The notes: generated by a model from the letters alone, not told the origin. 41,742 bases of DNA from an uncultured Scytonema sp. (GCA_937873135.1 CALMVQ010000196.1:1-41742), one strand, 5' to 3'. Shown: positions 9,280 to 17,874, numbered from the stretch's first letter. Made by a program: numbers and translations.

Positions 9280-10011
9280 ATGCAAACCGACTCAAACAGC
9301 CCTGATGATAGAGGCGCGACAAAAAGCGTTCCCAGACAGCAAAGCTTTTTGATTCCTCGCACCCTGCGTCAGAGATTTTTTATCCAATTTACTTTAATGA
9401 CCATTATTGGGTGGATTGTAGGTGGAATCATCAGTATGCTCATAGAAAGAACCATTATGGAGATTTTGCCACCAGCTTTCCTACAGCAGCAAATATCATA
9501 CACTTTAGGAAAATACTTGAGTAGTGTTGTGTTTGCAGTTATTTTTGGCGCAGATCAGGCGATCATCCTGCACCAATATGTATCAGGTTGGTTGTGGATG
9601 CTTGCTACCTGCGTAGGTTGGCTGATTTGCAACGGCGTTTCTGCTGCATGGATTAACTCAATTTCATCTATTGCTTTATCTTTAAATAAAACTTTATTTC
9701 CTAGTGAAATTGTTATTTTGGGAATTTTGTCAACCCTTGCGTATATTCTTTCTGGAATTTGGTTAGGTTTTTTCCAGTGGCTGGTACTGCGACGATACAC
9801 TACGAGTGCTTGGTGGTGGAATTTTCTGCCTTCAATTTCATTCTTATCGATCAGTCTCTTGGTTTGGTTACTTTCCCTTGTTCAAGAGTCTCCAGAAGTA
9901 CATAGCGCTCAAATATTGTATCTAAGTGGACAAGGATTGACCGCATTAATTCTGGGAGTTATTCCAGCACTGGGCTTGTGTCAGTTGAAAAGAAATTTAC
10001 CATCTCAGTAA
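9280..10011 (+). CDS. hypothetical multi-spanning membrane protein
   Basis: 243 residues. After a hydrophilic N-terminus of about 35 residues come at least five hydrophobic stretches: FTLMTIIGWIVGGIISML, a short one at YLSSVVFAVIFGADQAII, WLWMLATCVGWLICNGV, IVILGILSTLAYILSGIW, and two near the end. Trp-rich motifs such as GFFQWLVLRR recall a recurrent type of cyanobacterial integral membrane protein of unknown function. No transporter or enzyme motif is seen. It is divergent from hemE, with 232 bp between them, which leaves room for its own promoter. The start ATG is the only sensible one. Confidence 0.75.
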   Translation: MQTDSNSPDDRGATKSVPRQQSFLIPRTLRQRFFIQFTLMTIIGWIVGGIISMLIERTIMEILPPAFLQQQISYTLGKYLSSVVFAVIFGADQAIILHQYVSGWLWMLATCVGWLICNGVSAAWINSISSIALSLNKTLFPSEIVILGILSTLAYILSGIWLGFFQWLVLRRYTTSAWWWNFLPSISFLSISLLVWLLSLVQESPEVHSAQILYLSGQGLTALILGVIPALGLCQLKRNLPSQ

Positions 10012-10083
10012 TTGTGTTCCCGTTGTGTAGTAAAAATTGCTATATCTAGGACAACCGAGACTCTTTACATTTTTGATTAAAGA

Positions 10084-11367
10084 TTACTTGTTATCCCAAT
10101 AAACTTCCAAACGTTCTTGAGCTGAATGAAGAGCTTTTTCTGGAGATTCTCCCAGCATTGTTGCCTCAATCGCACGACCGAGACTGTCCGATAGACGACT
10201 GTAGCCAGCAATAATAGGTCGAGCGTGGGCGACGGGCATTTGCTCTAGAAACACTTTTAACATTGGTTTTTGGCTGACGAATTGCTGATAAACTTTGCTT
10301 TGAGCCGCTCTGGAGTTAACTGGTACAAAACCTGTTCCCATACTCCACTCTAATTGAAATTCTTCACTCAAAACATACTCTAAAAACTTAAGTGCGGCTT
10401 GCTTTCTGGCTGGTGTGGTATTCATGACATACAGATTTCCATTGCCGATCGCCGAAGCTTGCTTGGTACTTGCAGGTATGGGAAATACCCCATAATCAAC
10501 ATTAGACTTTGTGATGTAGGTCCAAGGTCCTGTAATTTGCATAGCGACACGACCGGCGATAAAGTTATCTTCTTCGTAACCTCTTTCTGGGGCCGAAAGC
10601 TTTGCCGAACCATCTTTCAAGAGGTCTTGCCAAAATTGTAAGGCGGCGATCGCACCCGAAGAAACCAAATTCGGTCGGTTGTTTGTCACTATCTCTCCCC
10701 CAGCACTTAGTAAAAAGGGGAACCAACTAAAGACAGTCCATTCTCCATTACCTAGAGGAAGTAACATTCCATACTGTTCTGGACGATTGTCACCATTACG
10801 ATCTATCGTTAGTTTTTTAGCAACTTGCCGTAACTCTTCCCAAGTCTTGGGTGTTTGAGTAATTCCTGCAGCTTGGAAAAGCTTTGGTCTGTAAAAAATG
10901 CCGATGTTACTGGTATACAGTGGCACTGACCATATATGACCGTCTAACTGCATTTCTTCAAATAGGTTGGAGTTGATTTGCGTCTTCAAGGGTGACTTTA
11001 AGAGCCAATCATCTAAAGGTTGAATTGCTCCTAGTTCTACTAACTGACCCGTTATTTCTGGGTACAATAACAGGATATCTGGAGGCACATTGCCAACGAC
11101 TGCTGTTAATATTTTCGGCAGTTGTTGACCTGAGTAGATAGATTCGACTTGAATATCAGTATGAGTCTGATTAAATTTATCTACCAGTTTTTGAAACACA
11201 TCCCGATTAGCCGGAGGATTGATTCCTTGCCATAGTGTCAGATGTATAATTCCGTCATTCTTTACAGGAATCTGACAACTAGATAAGAGTAGACACAAAC
11301 TCAGGATGATTCCTAGTAGCGATCGCGCTCTTTTTTTTATTTTGTGTGGAAAAAGGGTGATTTGCAT
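10084..11367 (-). CDS. ABC transporter sugar-type substrate-binding lipoprotein
   Basis: 427-residue periplasmic binding protein of the family 1 extracellular solute-binding type. An N-terminal basic stretch and hydrophobic run end in the lipobox LLSSC (Cys31), so it is probably lipid-anchored. Then come LTLWQGINPPANRDVFQKLV, the typical first strand and helix of this family, IWSVPLYTSNIGIFYRPKLF and VAMQITGPWTY, as in maltose or glycerol-phosphate binding proteins. The ligand is unknown. No permease or ATPase gene is adjacent, so the partners must be encoded elsewhere. It is convergent with the membrane protein gene at 9280, with 72 bp between them. Confidence 0.9.
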   Translation of the reverse strand: MQITLFPHKIKKRARSLLGIILSLCLLLSSCQIPVKNDGIIHLTLWQGINPPANRDVFQKLVDKFNQTHTDIQVESIYSGQQLPKILTAVVGNVPPDILLLYPEITGQLVELGAIQPLDDWLLKSPLKTQINSNLFEEMQLDGHIWSVPLYTSNIGIFYRPKLFQAAGITQTPKTWEELRQVAKKLTIDRNGDNRPEQYGMLLPLGNGEWTVFSWFPFLLSAGGEIVTNNRPNLVSSGAIAALQFWQDLLKDGSAKLSAPERGYEEDNFIAGRVAMQITGPWTYITKSNVDYGVFPIPASTKQASAIGNGNLYVMNTTPARKQAALKFLEYVLSEEFQLEWSMGTGFVPVNSRAAQSKVYQQFVSQKPMLKVFLEQMPVAHARPIIAGYSRLSDSLGRAIEATMLGESPEKALHSAQERLEVYWDNK

Positions 11368-11469
11368 GCTAAATAGTCGAAGATTATCAAATATAGCAAT
11401 CTTATATCATTGGCAAAAATTTAAACATTCAGAAAACCGCCTTCTTTAAGACAGTGAGTTTCTCTACTT

Positions 11470-12141
11470 TCACGAATCATTTACACTCTCTATATTCTCT
11501 ACAAAACTTTTGGTTATACTAGTTTCTGCTCTTGTATAAACATAAGTTTGTGGTTCTGTAAGGTTTTGAGTTTTAAATATTTTTTCAGCCCGGTACCATA
11601 AATCTGTATCCTCTCCATAAGGAATATTATTAAATCCCTTTAACTCAAAAAATACGTGTCTTTTTCCAAAGAACGTTGGACCCAAAACGCATTCTCGAAG
11701 ATTAATCTTTTTCCCAAGTTGAAAATAATCTGCGACCCAAACCTCTTCCTCTGTTTCAAATCCACCTTCAATCAAGTCAATCTCTGGATAATTCTTCATA
11801 TATTCAAGTCGCGATTTCAGATGATTGCTTTTGTAAGTATCATCACTATCAATAAATGTGATGTATTTCCCAAAGGAGCTCTGAACGCCTGCATTTTTTG
11901 CATACCATAACTTTTGATTCTGATGTTTTAAATAACGGATATTTTTAAACTTTTGAATATAATGATTGACAATTTCAAAGGTGTTGTCCTGACTGCCATC
12001 ATCAACAACAATTAGTTCCCAGTCCTTAAAAGTCTGATTTATTACACTATTAATACAATTATTTAAGTATTTTGCTCGATTGTAAGTACATAATATAACT
12101 GAAACTTCCGGAGTTTGGTCAAAAATTGTATTACTTGACAT
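11470..12141 (-). CDS. family 2 glycosyltransferase
   Basis: Single-domain GT2 enzyme with a GT-A fold: VSVILCTYNRAKYLNNC at the N-terminus, WELIVVDDGSQDNTFEIV, and the metal-binding DxD region as ITFIDSDDTYKSNH. The C-terminal region (FNNIPYGEDTDLWYRA) carries the ED acid motif often seen after the DxD. The open frame extends to a GTG at 12159, but AAGGTGAGG sits upstream of the ATG at 12141 (MSSNTIF), which is taken as the start; product about 223 residues. The coding sequence looks A+T-rich beside its neighbours and abuts transposase remains, so acquisition by transfer is possible. Acceptor and donor sugars are unknown. Confidence 0.85.
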   Translation of the reverse strand: MSSNTIFDQTPEVSVILCTYNRAKYLNNCINSVINQTFKDWELIVVDDGSQDNTFEIVNHYIQKFKNIRYLKHQNQKLWYAKNAGVQSSFGKYITFIDSDDTYKSNHLKSRLEYMKNYPEIDLIEGGFETEEEVWVADYFQLGKKINLRECVLGPTFFGKRHVFFELKGFNNIPYGEDTDLWYRAEKIFKTQNLTEPQTYVYTRAETSITKSFVENIESVNDS

Positions 12142-12310
12142 TAGCAATTGGCACCTCACCTTCTGTTACATAACTGGTAAGTCCTAAACGTTAGCGATCT
12201 CTCTTCTCCTTTGGGAGAGGAGAAGGGCGAACGAGCGTCTGTTCGTCCTCAAACCATCATTAAATTTCTGGTTGTGGATGAGCGGTTTTAAGCCGTTCAT
12301 CCGAGTCAGC

Positions 12311-12763
12311 TTATGTGTGATTTGAACGAGGTACTCGTAATCGAAACGTCATTTGCTGTAGCACCTCCCATCCCCTTTGCCGACTAATTTTTTTCCCGGT
12401 TAAGTTAGTGAGCCAATCGGCGACTTTACGACCATTCCACAATCCTCCGTCTGGGGCGTTTCCTTGTAAAACCTGCCATAACTGTGCCTGATGAATATCA
12501 TCCACAAGCGCTTGTGAACCTTTGTTAAACTGTCGGCGATCTCCCAATCCTTCAATGCCTAACTCGTTATACCTTTTGACCAATGTATACATCCATGTTC
12601 TGCTGTATCCTGTTATTTTTTCCACTTCTTCAGTTTTCTTGCCTTGTGCCAGTAACCATATAATCTGGTACTGGCGGCTTTCTACCCCATCCTTCGCACT
12701 CCGGTAGCGTTGCTCTAGCTCACTGATGCTTAAATGTGTGGCGACACTAATTCGTTTTGGCAT
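12311..12763 (-). pseudogene. IS630-type transposase N-terminal HTH fragment
   Basis: 150 codons matching the DNA-binding N-terminal part of IS630/Tc1-type transposases: a helix-turn-helix with IIWLLAQGKKTEEVEKITGY and YTLVKRYNELGIEGLGDRR, then LWNGRKVADWLTN and a winged-helix region ending TFRLRVPRSNHT. The DDE catalytic domain that normally follows is absent. Beyond the stop, the same frame reads on for about 16 more codons before further stops, so the 3-prime side is decayed. It could also be orfA of a two-frame element, but no orfB is visible downstream, so a remnant is more likely. No clear terminal inverted repeats were found. Confidence 0.75.
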
Positions 12764-12905
12764 TAGTTATGTTTGCACTCTCCACTTTTATCGTATGCGA
12801 TTATGCGGACTTATACCAGATCTATATAGCAATGATAAAAACCCTAAAACTAGAGGTTTGATTTTCTCCGGATGTTAAAGTCAAATATATCTGGAAGTTG
12901 TAACG

Positions 12906-13529
12906 ATGACCCAAACCTTACCTAAACTAGTAACATTTGAAGAATTTGCTGCGTGGCGTCCTGAAGGAGGACGTTACGAATTACGTGATGGAGTAATTGT
13001 TGAAATGGTACAACCCGTTGGAGGTCATCAAGGAGTTGTTGGTTTTTTAGTTGAGGAGGTTGTGCCTGAATACAAACGGTTAAAATTACCGTACTTTCTA
13101 CCCAAAACCGCACTAGTCAAGCCACCCGAAAACGAATCAGGCTACGCCCCTGATATTTTGCTACTAAATCGTAAAAATCTTGTTAACGAACCGCTATGGA
13201 CAAAAGAATCAACCGTTATGTTTGGTGCATCTGTACCGCTAGCGATTGAGATTGTGAGTACCAATTGGCGTGACGATTATCATAAAAAATTTGCTGACTA
13301 TGAAATAATCGGCATCCCTGAGTACTGGATTGTAGATTATGCCGCGTTGGGGGGACGAGAATTTATAGGCAATCCTAAAGAACCTACGATTTTTATCTGC
13401 GAACTGGTTGATCACGAATATGTGAAAAGAATGTTTCGTGGCAATGACGTGATTGTCTCGCCTTCTTTCCCCAATCTTAAGTTTACCGCACAACAGGTTT
13501 TTGATGCGGCTCTTACAGAGGAAGAGTAA
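12906..13529 (+). CDS. Uma2 family (DUF820) putative endonuclease
   Basis: 207-residue protein of the Uma2 family, which has a PD-(D/E)XK restriction-endonuclease fold and is greatly expanded in cyanobacteria. Visible signatures: FEEFAAWRPEGGRYELRDGV at the start, the acidic YAPDILLLNR strand, AIEIVSTNWRDDYHKKFADY (Glu and the Lys of the nuclease core) and IPEYWIVDY. The actual substrate of these proteins is unsettled; roles in DNA cleavage by mobile elements have been suggested. It is intact, alone, and beside an IS630 remnant. It is not paired with an obvious antitoxin. Confidence 0.9.
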   Translation: MTQTLPKLVTFEEFAAWRPEGGRYELRDGVIVEMVQPVGGHQGVVGFLVEEVVPEYKRLKLPYFLPKTALVKPPENESGYAPDILLLNRKNLVNEPLWTKESTVMFGASVPLAIEIVSTNWRDDYHKKFADYEIIGIPEYWIVDYAALGGREFIGNPKEPTIFICELVDHEYVKRMFRGNDVIVSPSFPNLKFTAQQVFDAALTEEE

Positions 13530-13629
13530 TTACTAGGAGCAACGGCGTATAAGGGAACTCCAAGAAATAAATTCTCCAATTCCTAGACTTGACCTACTTC
13601 TTTTATTCCCCCTGCTCCCTCGTGATTGA

Positions 13630-13938
13630 TTATTTTTTTATTTGGAAGTCCCTTATATTGCTCGGTATCATCAGAAAAGATATCCTTTCCAAGAGATTCT
13701 TTTCTTTCACACCAGTAGCATCTGCCATAGGTTTTGCTGTACCAATGGCTACTAAATGATTTATTGACCAGGTTTTGTACATTAATCCTTCTGTATCCAT
13801 CTCCAGTTCATAAGAGGCGATCGCTGGAATTAGTGGCAGCATTATTTTCAACTTGGCTGAGGCGGACTTGTCCAAATCTTCCAACTGCTGAATACACTCA
13901 ACAGCCTCTAAATCTGCTAACCTTTGGCGATCGCTCAT
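13630..13938 (-). CDS. hypothetical protein, about 100 aa
   Basis: Not recognised. A polar N-terminus (MSDRQRLADLEAVECIQQLE) is followed by a central hydrophobic-aromatic part (IMLPLIPAIASYELEMDTEG) and a Lys/Ile-rich tail. The frame extends to a GTG at 13962, but AGAGGA about 10 nt before the ATG at 13938 favours the latter. It begins a few bases after the end of a truncated coiled-coil reading frame (13970-14040), so it may once have been the second gene of a pair. The tail (after about residue 75) reads differently in composition and could be frameshifted. Confidence 0.45.
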   Translation of the reverse strand: MSDRQRLADLEAVECIQQLEDLDKSASAKLKIMLPLIPAIASYELEMDTEGLMYKTWSINHLVAIGTAKPMADATGVKEKNLLERISFLMIPSNIRDFQIKK

Positions 13939-13969
13939 CAAAAACTTTTCCTCTTCTCTCACAAGTGAA

Positions 13970-14040
13970 CTATGTCTTGGCCAAAACCTGTAGCTCTTCT
14001 ACCTTGGCTTCCAACTCAGCCATTCTCTGACTTAACTGAT
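13970..14040 (-). pseudogene. 3-prime fragment of a coiled-coil gene
   Basis: On the minus strand the frame reads SINQLSQRMAELEAKVEEL and ends LQVLAKT before a TAG at 13970-13972. The Leu/Glu/Lys heptads look like a true protein C-terminus rather than chance. Upstream it runs straight into a transposase remnant on the other strand at about 14040, so the rest of the gene is missing. It is adjacent to the unknown gene that ends at 13630, which could be its former operon partner. No function can be assigned. Confidence 0.4.
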
Positions 14041-14131
14041 TGATAGACTTTTACTTGAAAAGATTCCTTTAGCTGGGATTGCTCGTACTACTCATCTATC
14101 AAAAATTTGGTTGCAGAAAAAAGTTGAACTC
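14036..14131 (+). pseudogene. IS1-type transposase fragment
   Basis: The frame starting at 14036 reads LIDRLLLEKIPLAGIART, then THLSKIWLQKKVEL. This resembles the helix-turn-helix part of cyanobacterial IS1-family transposases, which as I recall read like LIDRLLLEKISLAGIxRV followed by VSxxWLQxYVN. The zinc-finger part that should precede it and the catalytic part that should follow it are missing: the upstream side hits a stop at 14033, and downstream the similarity stops after about 30 codons. It is a relic with no coding role. The remaining bases to 14325 show nothing else recognisable. Confidence 0.55.
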
Positions 14132-14325
14132 TCCTCCGGTTGGAAACAGAGAGTATTACGAAGTGTTGTTACGAAGCATGACTTGTCCTACGTAGTAACG
14201 TTGTTCTGCCCCAAAGAGGCTTTGACTTGCTCAAACAATCATACGATACAACTCGCTCTTATGGAATTCCGGAAAAGGGAGACAACAGATTATACTAATT
14301 CCCTAAAACTTCTTAAAACAGTCAC

Positions 14326-15381
14326 CTATGATGGGGTGATATCCAATATTCCCAGCTCGGCATCTAAAGTTACGGTCATACCTACTGGTAAAGCTGCGTT
14401 CGCTCCGTCGTGACCAAAAGGCAAGTTAGAAACAATAGGGATATCTAAATCACCCAAGCGATCGCGCAAAACTTCTTCAATAGTAAAACTGGGAATTTTC
14501 GGTGGCGGTTCGCAACGACTAAAGCGACCCAATGCAATCCCCCGGACATTTTGCAAAGCTCCGCTCATTCGCCATTGCGTTAGTAACCTGTCGATCCGAT
14601 AAGGCGCTTCTGTCACATCTTCTAAGGCAAGAATGACATTATCAAAACTTGGTTGCAATGGCGTGCCTAAAAGATGGGTTGCTACTGTCAGATTCCCAGG
14701 AAGTAAAGTGCCATTTACTACACCCCCACCCCAACCACAACCTTGTAAAGGTGGGAGGGAACGACCTTCCACCCAATCAAACAATCGTTGCCGCGACCAA
14801 TTTGGTTCTGCCGCAAGAGTTGTCAACACAGGCGCATGAACACCAGAAATTCCTACATTATAAAGGCTCCAAAGTAGAGCCGTGATGTCAGAAAAGCCAA
14901 TTAGCCATTTGGTTTGTGGAGAGTAAGGAGGAGCCACTGCGTAGCGGGTATCCGAACGAGTGCCGCAAGTGGCGTTGGTTTGTGGAGAGTGAGGTCGTAA
15001 AGTAGTAAGAGAATACTCTTCCAAGTCGCCCTTATCTCCTTGTCCGTCTGCCTCCTGTTCTCCTTCCCAAGTCCAATTCTCTAAAAGACGTGTACTACCA
15101 TAACCACCTCTGACACACAGGATACCGCGACATTCGGGATCTTTCCATGCCATTGCTAGCTGACGGCGACGGTTTTCGTCCTCACCCGCTAAATATCCCC
15201 ATTTGTCAACTATCTCTGGAATGATTTTTACTTGGTAGCCACGCGATCGCCAAATTTCTACCCCTTCCTCAAAAGCTTCTATTTCTCGCAAGACACCACT
15301 AGGGGCAATGACCTGTAATTGGTCACCAGGTTTTAAAGGCGGTGGAATAATATTTTTTTTTAAGTGTTGCTTGTTATGCAT
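14326..15381 (-). CDS. S66 family LD-carboxypeptidase (MccF-like) with repeat-derived insert
   Basis: Serine peptidase of family S66, which includes LD-carboxypeptidases that trim muropeptides in cell-wall recycling and MccF microcin-resistance enzymes. Motifs: PGDQLQVIAPSG at the start, ILCVRGGYGSTRLLENW, nucleophile Ser164 in WLIGFSDIT, Glu in ILALEDVTEAPYRIDRLL and His in LPFGHDGANAALPVG, so the Ser-Glu-His triad is complete. Between LENW (about residue 103) and KWLIGFSD (about 158) lies an insert of around 50 residues not expected in the family, rich in Gly, Asp, Thr and Pro. Part of it is encoded by a palindromic repeat with 20-bp direct repeats (14909-14994). The insert precedes the nucleophile strand and is probably a surface loop. 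Whether activity survives is unknown. Confidence 0.88.
   Translation of the reverse strand: MHNKQHLKKNIIPPPLKPGDQLQVIAPSGVLREIEAFEEGVEIWRSRGYQVKIIPEIVDKWGYLAGEDENRRRQLAMAWKDPECRGILCVRGGYGSTRLLENWTWEGEQEADGQGDKGDLEEYSLTTLRPHSPQTNATCGTRSDTRYAVAPPYSPQTKWLIGFSDITALLWSLYNVGISGVHAPVLTTLAAEPNWSRQRLFDWVEGRSLPPLQGCGWGGGVVNGTLLPGNLTVATHLLGTPLQPSFDNVILALEDVTEAPYRIDRLLTQWRMSGALQNVRGIALGRFSRCEPPPKIPSFTIEEVLRDRLGDLDIPIVSNLPFGHDGANAALPVGMTVTLDAELGILDITPS
14909..14994. repeat. palindromic insertion flanked by 20-bp direct repeats inside the S66 gene
   Basis: TTGGTTTGTGGAGAGTAAGG (14909-14928) recurs with one mismatch as TTGGTTTGTGGAGAGTGAGG (14975-14994), a spacing of 66 bp, which is 22 codons. Between them lie 46 bp whose ends pair (GCCACTGCG against CGCAAGTGGC), the look of a small palindromic repeat element. 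The frame is preserved, and both direct repeats encode SPQT. Confidence 0.75.
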
Positions 15382-15467
15382 TCTGAGAAATTTTCCAGAC
15401 GGTTATGATATCAAGTCCGTTTAATTGCTGCTGGCTGAAAACCTCTCCCTTGTCAGCCTCCACGATA

Positions 15468-16574
15468 TTATCCTTTTTCTTTATCTCCTCTTTCTTCCTG
15501 TGTTTCGGAATCAGGCAAAGCACGAATACGATTCATTTGTGAAAGAGCATATCGTGCTGTTGCCTGTACTTCAGCATCAGGGTCATGTGCTGCATGAGAC
15601 AACATCTGGCTGAGTTGAGCCATCATATCATAAACGCGAGTCAGGTCGCGGATAGCATTTTGCCGGACTTGTGAGCTTTCATCTTGCAGGGAGATTGCCA
15701 ATGCATGGTTCATTGGTTTCAGCGTGCGGATGCCAATTTCCGATAAAGCTGCCAGTATTAAGCTGCGTTGTTGAGAATCTGCATTCATCATCAACTCCAC
15801 AAGTGGTTGAATTGCTCGTGAGTCTCCCTGCTGCCCTAAATCCCAAATAGCTTTCCGTCGCTGTGTAGGATCAAAACTGTGTAAATCTTCGATCAATTCG
15901 TCAACAATATTGACTTTGGTAAGGCGAGAAATTGCTTCTGGTGGTAGCAATTCTGTAGGTGGTGGTGTTGTCGGGTTATTCGTTGTGCCTAGAACTGGGT
16001 TAAGATCGTTTTGATGAGACGTTGTCGTGTCTGCGGTTTGGGTGTGCGGTCTTTCATTGAGTTTCAAAAGCCAGCTGACAAAATACAGCAGTGCGCCTAT
16101 ACTTCCTAAAACTCCGACACCAACAAGTGACCACCAGACTAAACCTCGAGAAGGCTTGTTTCGGATTGCATTGGTTGGTTCTACAATGGGAGTGATACTT
16201 GCTGGCGTATCTTTTTTAACCGCCACTTGTTGCAGGCGATTGATAGTCTGAGAACCAGTAATTCCGTCTGCGATCAAGTCCTTTGCTTGCTGAAACTTAG
16301 CGACAGCATAGCGTGTACTTTCGCCATATTGTCCGTCTACGTCACCATTGTAGTAACCTAACTTTTTCAGTCGGGTTTGCAGTACCTTGACGTCTACACC
16401 TGTACTCCCAAGTTCAAGAATAGACTGCTCTTGAGTATCTGTGGAACTAGCAAACGTCAGTTTTCTAATACTTTCGCGTGCTTGGTCATGTGTGGGTGTA
16501 CCTGCTCTACTGGCGTCAACACCCAGATGAGTCAGGCAGGTGAGCATAATAATAGAGGAATATCTTAGCCTCAT
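15468..16574 (-). CDS. peptidoglycan-binding, single-pass membrane protein with HEAT repeats
   Basis: 368 residues. An N-terminal hydrophobic stretch (SIIMLTCLTHLGVDA) looks like a signal peptide. Residues 51-116 form a peptidoglycan-binding type 1 domain (LGSTGVDVKVLQTRLKKLGY, then FQQAKDLIADGITGSQTI). A transmembrane helix is at about 145-170 (WWSLVGVGVLGSIGALLYFV). Residues 219-355 carry HEAT/PBS-lyase-like repeats (AIWDLGQQGDSRAIQPLVEL, VRQNAIRDLTRVYDMM, VQATARYALSQMNRI). If the signal is cleaved, the wall-binding part is periplasmic and the HEAT part cytoplasmic, a layout suited to linking the cell wall with a cytoplasmic partner (inference). It is downstream of, and on the same strand as, the EamA transporter, with about 260 bp between them. 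Confidence 0.82.
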   Translation of the reverse strand: MRLRYSSIIMLTCLTHLGVDASRAGTPTHDQARESIRKLTFASSTDTQEQSILELGSTGVDVKVLQTRLKKLGYYNGDVDGQYGESTRYAVAKFQQAKDLIADGITGSQTINRLQQVAVKKDTPASITPIVEPTNAIRNKPSRGLVWWSLVGVGVLGSIGALLYFVSWLLKLNERPHTQTADTTTSHQNDLNPVLGTTNNPTTPPPTELLPPEAISRLTKVNIVDELIEDLHSFDPTQRRKAIWDLGQQGDSRAIQPLVELMMNADSQQRSLILAALSEIGIRTLKPMNHALAISLQDESSQVRQNAIRDLTRVYDMMAQLSQMLSHAAHDPDAEVQATARYALSQMNRIRALPDSETQEERGDKEKG

Positions 16575-16833
16575 ATAAAAATTTTCAGCCAGGACGTGCG
16601 TTGGAAGTTACCGATACAAAGATAACTTTAAGCTGACTCAATGTTAGGTTTTTTTCTAGAAAAGAAAAAAGTAAGGATACACCCTAACCACTACTTAGAC
16701 TCAAATATATGATAGGTAGTTGTCGATTGTTTAAAGTCGTAAGTTCCCCATTATACGCTTACACCCTCTCTTGAATAGGAGATGCTTCTAACACTGGTTG
16801 CGGTGAAGTCATTTGTTCGTCTACACTCCCCAC

Positions 16834-17874
16834 CTAATCTGTATGTGCCAAGGTATCGCGCTGATTGATGAGATAAATGCTAATTAAAGTTATGATGACT
16901 CCTATCCACTGTAGTGGACTTAGGACTTCATTAAGTAATAAATTCCCAAATATCAAGGCAAATATGGGTGTGAGGAAGGTGAGAGAACTCAGACTGGTGA
17001 GATTGCCGCTAGAGGCAAAATAGAAAAACAATCCGTAGGCGATCGCGCTGCCAAATACAGTAGCATAAGCCAAACCCATCCAGTCGAACAACACGAGATT
17101 ATGCCACTGGCGGGATTCGACAACTGACGAAAGACCCCACAGAGGCAATCCACCCAGAATTAAATGCCATCCTGTAGCAATGATCGGATCTACATGGTGG
17201 CTGACAAATCTAATTGTTACCGTTCCTACTGCCATACTGAGGGAAGCTAGTAGCATTAACCATTCGCCACTGTCGAGCAGGGAGTGGGAACTCAGGAGTA
17301 GAGAATGGGGAGTACGAAAAGATATAAGATCGAAGATTAAATCATCAGGCAAACCAATTAAACTAATGCCTATGACTCCCAATCCCAGTCCCAGCCATCC
17401 CCACACACCAATGTGTTCTTTAAATAACCACCACGACAGCAGTGCAACAGCTAAGGGTTGAGAGTCAATCATCACAGATCCTAACCCTGCGCTTGTTCTA
17501 ACTAATCCTTCGGCTAAAAAGCCTTGAAACAGCGCCGCATCAACTATGGCAAACAAGGTAATCCACAGCCATGCTTTCCAACCCTTAGGCTGCTGTTTAC
17601 CCATCAATGCTGCTCCTACAAGAATAAGCACCCCTGCTGGTAGTGTACGCATTCCAGCCATAAATAAAGGTGTGGTTTGAGGTATCACTCCTTTCATTGC
17701 TACCATTGCCGTACCCCAGAGGAAGAAAGGTGCAATTAACAAGAGCGAGCCAAAGGGAAGTTGAGATGCACTGAGCTTCAGTTGCATGAGATTGAGACGT
17801 ACCTTTTTGTAGACAGACGCAGAAATTACTTTTCTTGATCTTACCGAATTATGTCGTTTTGTGAAGAAATTCAT
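16834..17874 (-). CDS. EamA / DMT superfamily transporter
   Basis: 346-residue drug/metabolite transporter with about ten membrane helices in two EamA repeats. The first is LLLIAPFFLWGTAMVAMKGV to LGLGLGVIGISLIG; the second is WLMLLASLSMAVGTVTIRFV to LQWIGVIITLISIYLI. The substrate is unknown. The first 40 residues are basic and may be over-extended; an internal Met at about residue 30 is an alternative start. Between the two repeats lies FRTPHSLLLSSHSLLDSG, encoded by a degenerate heptamer repeat (GGAGTGG, GGAGTAG, GGAGTAC; 17281-17316). After the TAG stop, the same frame continues for 24 codons to a TAA at 16759, so the stop could be a late nonsense mutation. Confidence 0.88.
   Translation of the reverse strand: MNFFTKRHNSVRSRKVISASVYKKVRLNLMQLKLSASQLPFGSLLLIAPFFLWGTAMVAMKGVIPQTTPLFMAGMRTLPAGVLILVGAALMGKQQPKGWKAWLWITLFAIVDAALFQGFLAEGLVRTSAGLGSVMIDSQPLAVALLSWWLFKEHIGVWGWLGLGLGVIGISLIGLPDDLIFDLISFRTPHSLLLSSHSLLDSGEWLMLLASLSMAVGTVTIRFVSHHVDPIIATGWHLILGGLPLWGLSSVVESRQWHNLVLFDWMGLAYATVFGSAIAYGLFFYFASSGNLTSLSSLTFLTPIFALIFGNLLLNEVLSPLQWIGVIITLISIYLINQRDTLAHTD

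Noticed and set aside
14111-14413. 100-codon plus-strand frame after the IS1-like fragment
   Set aside because: Only its first codons resemble a transposase; the rest is unlike any protein I know and runs antisense into the S66 gene.
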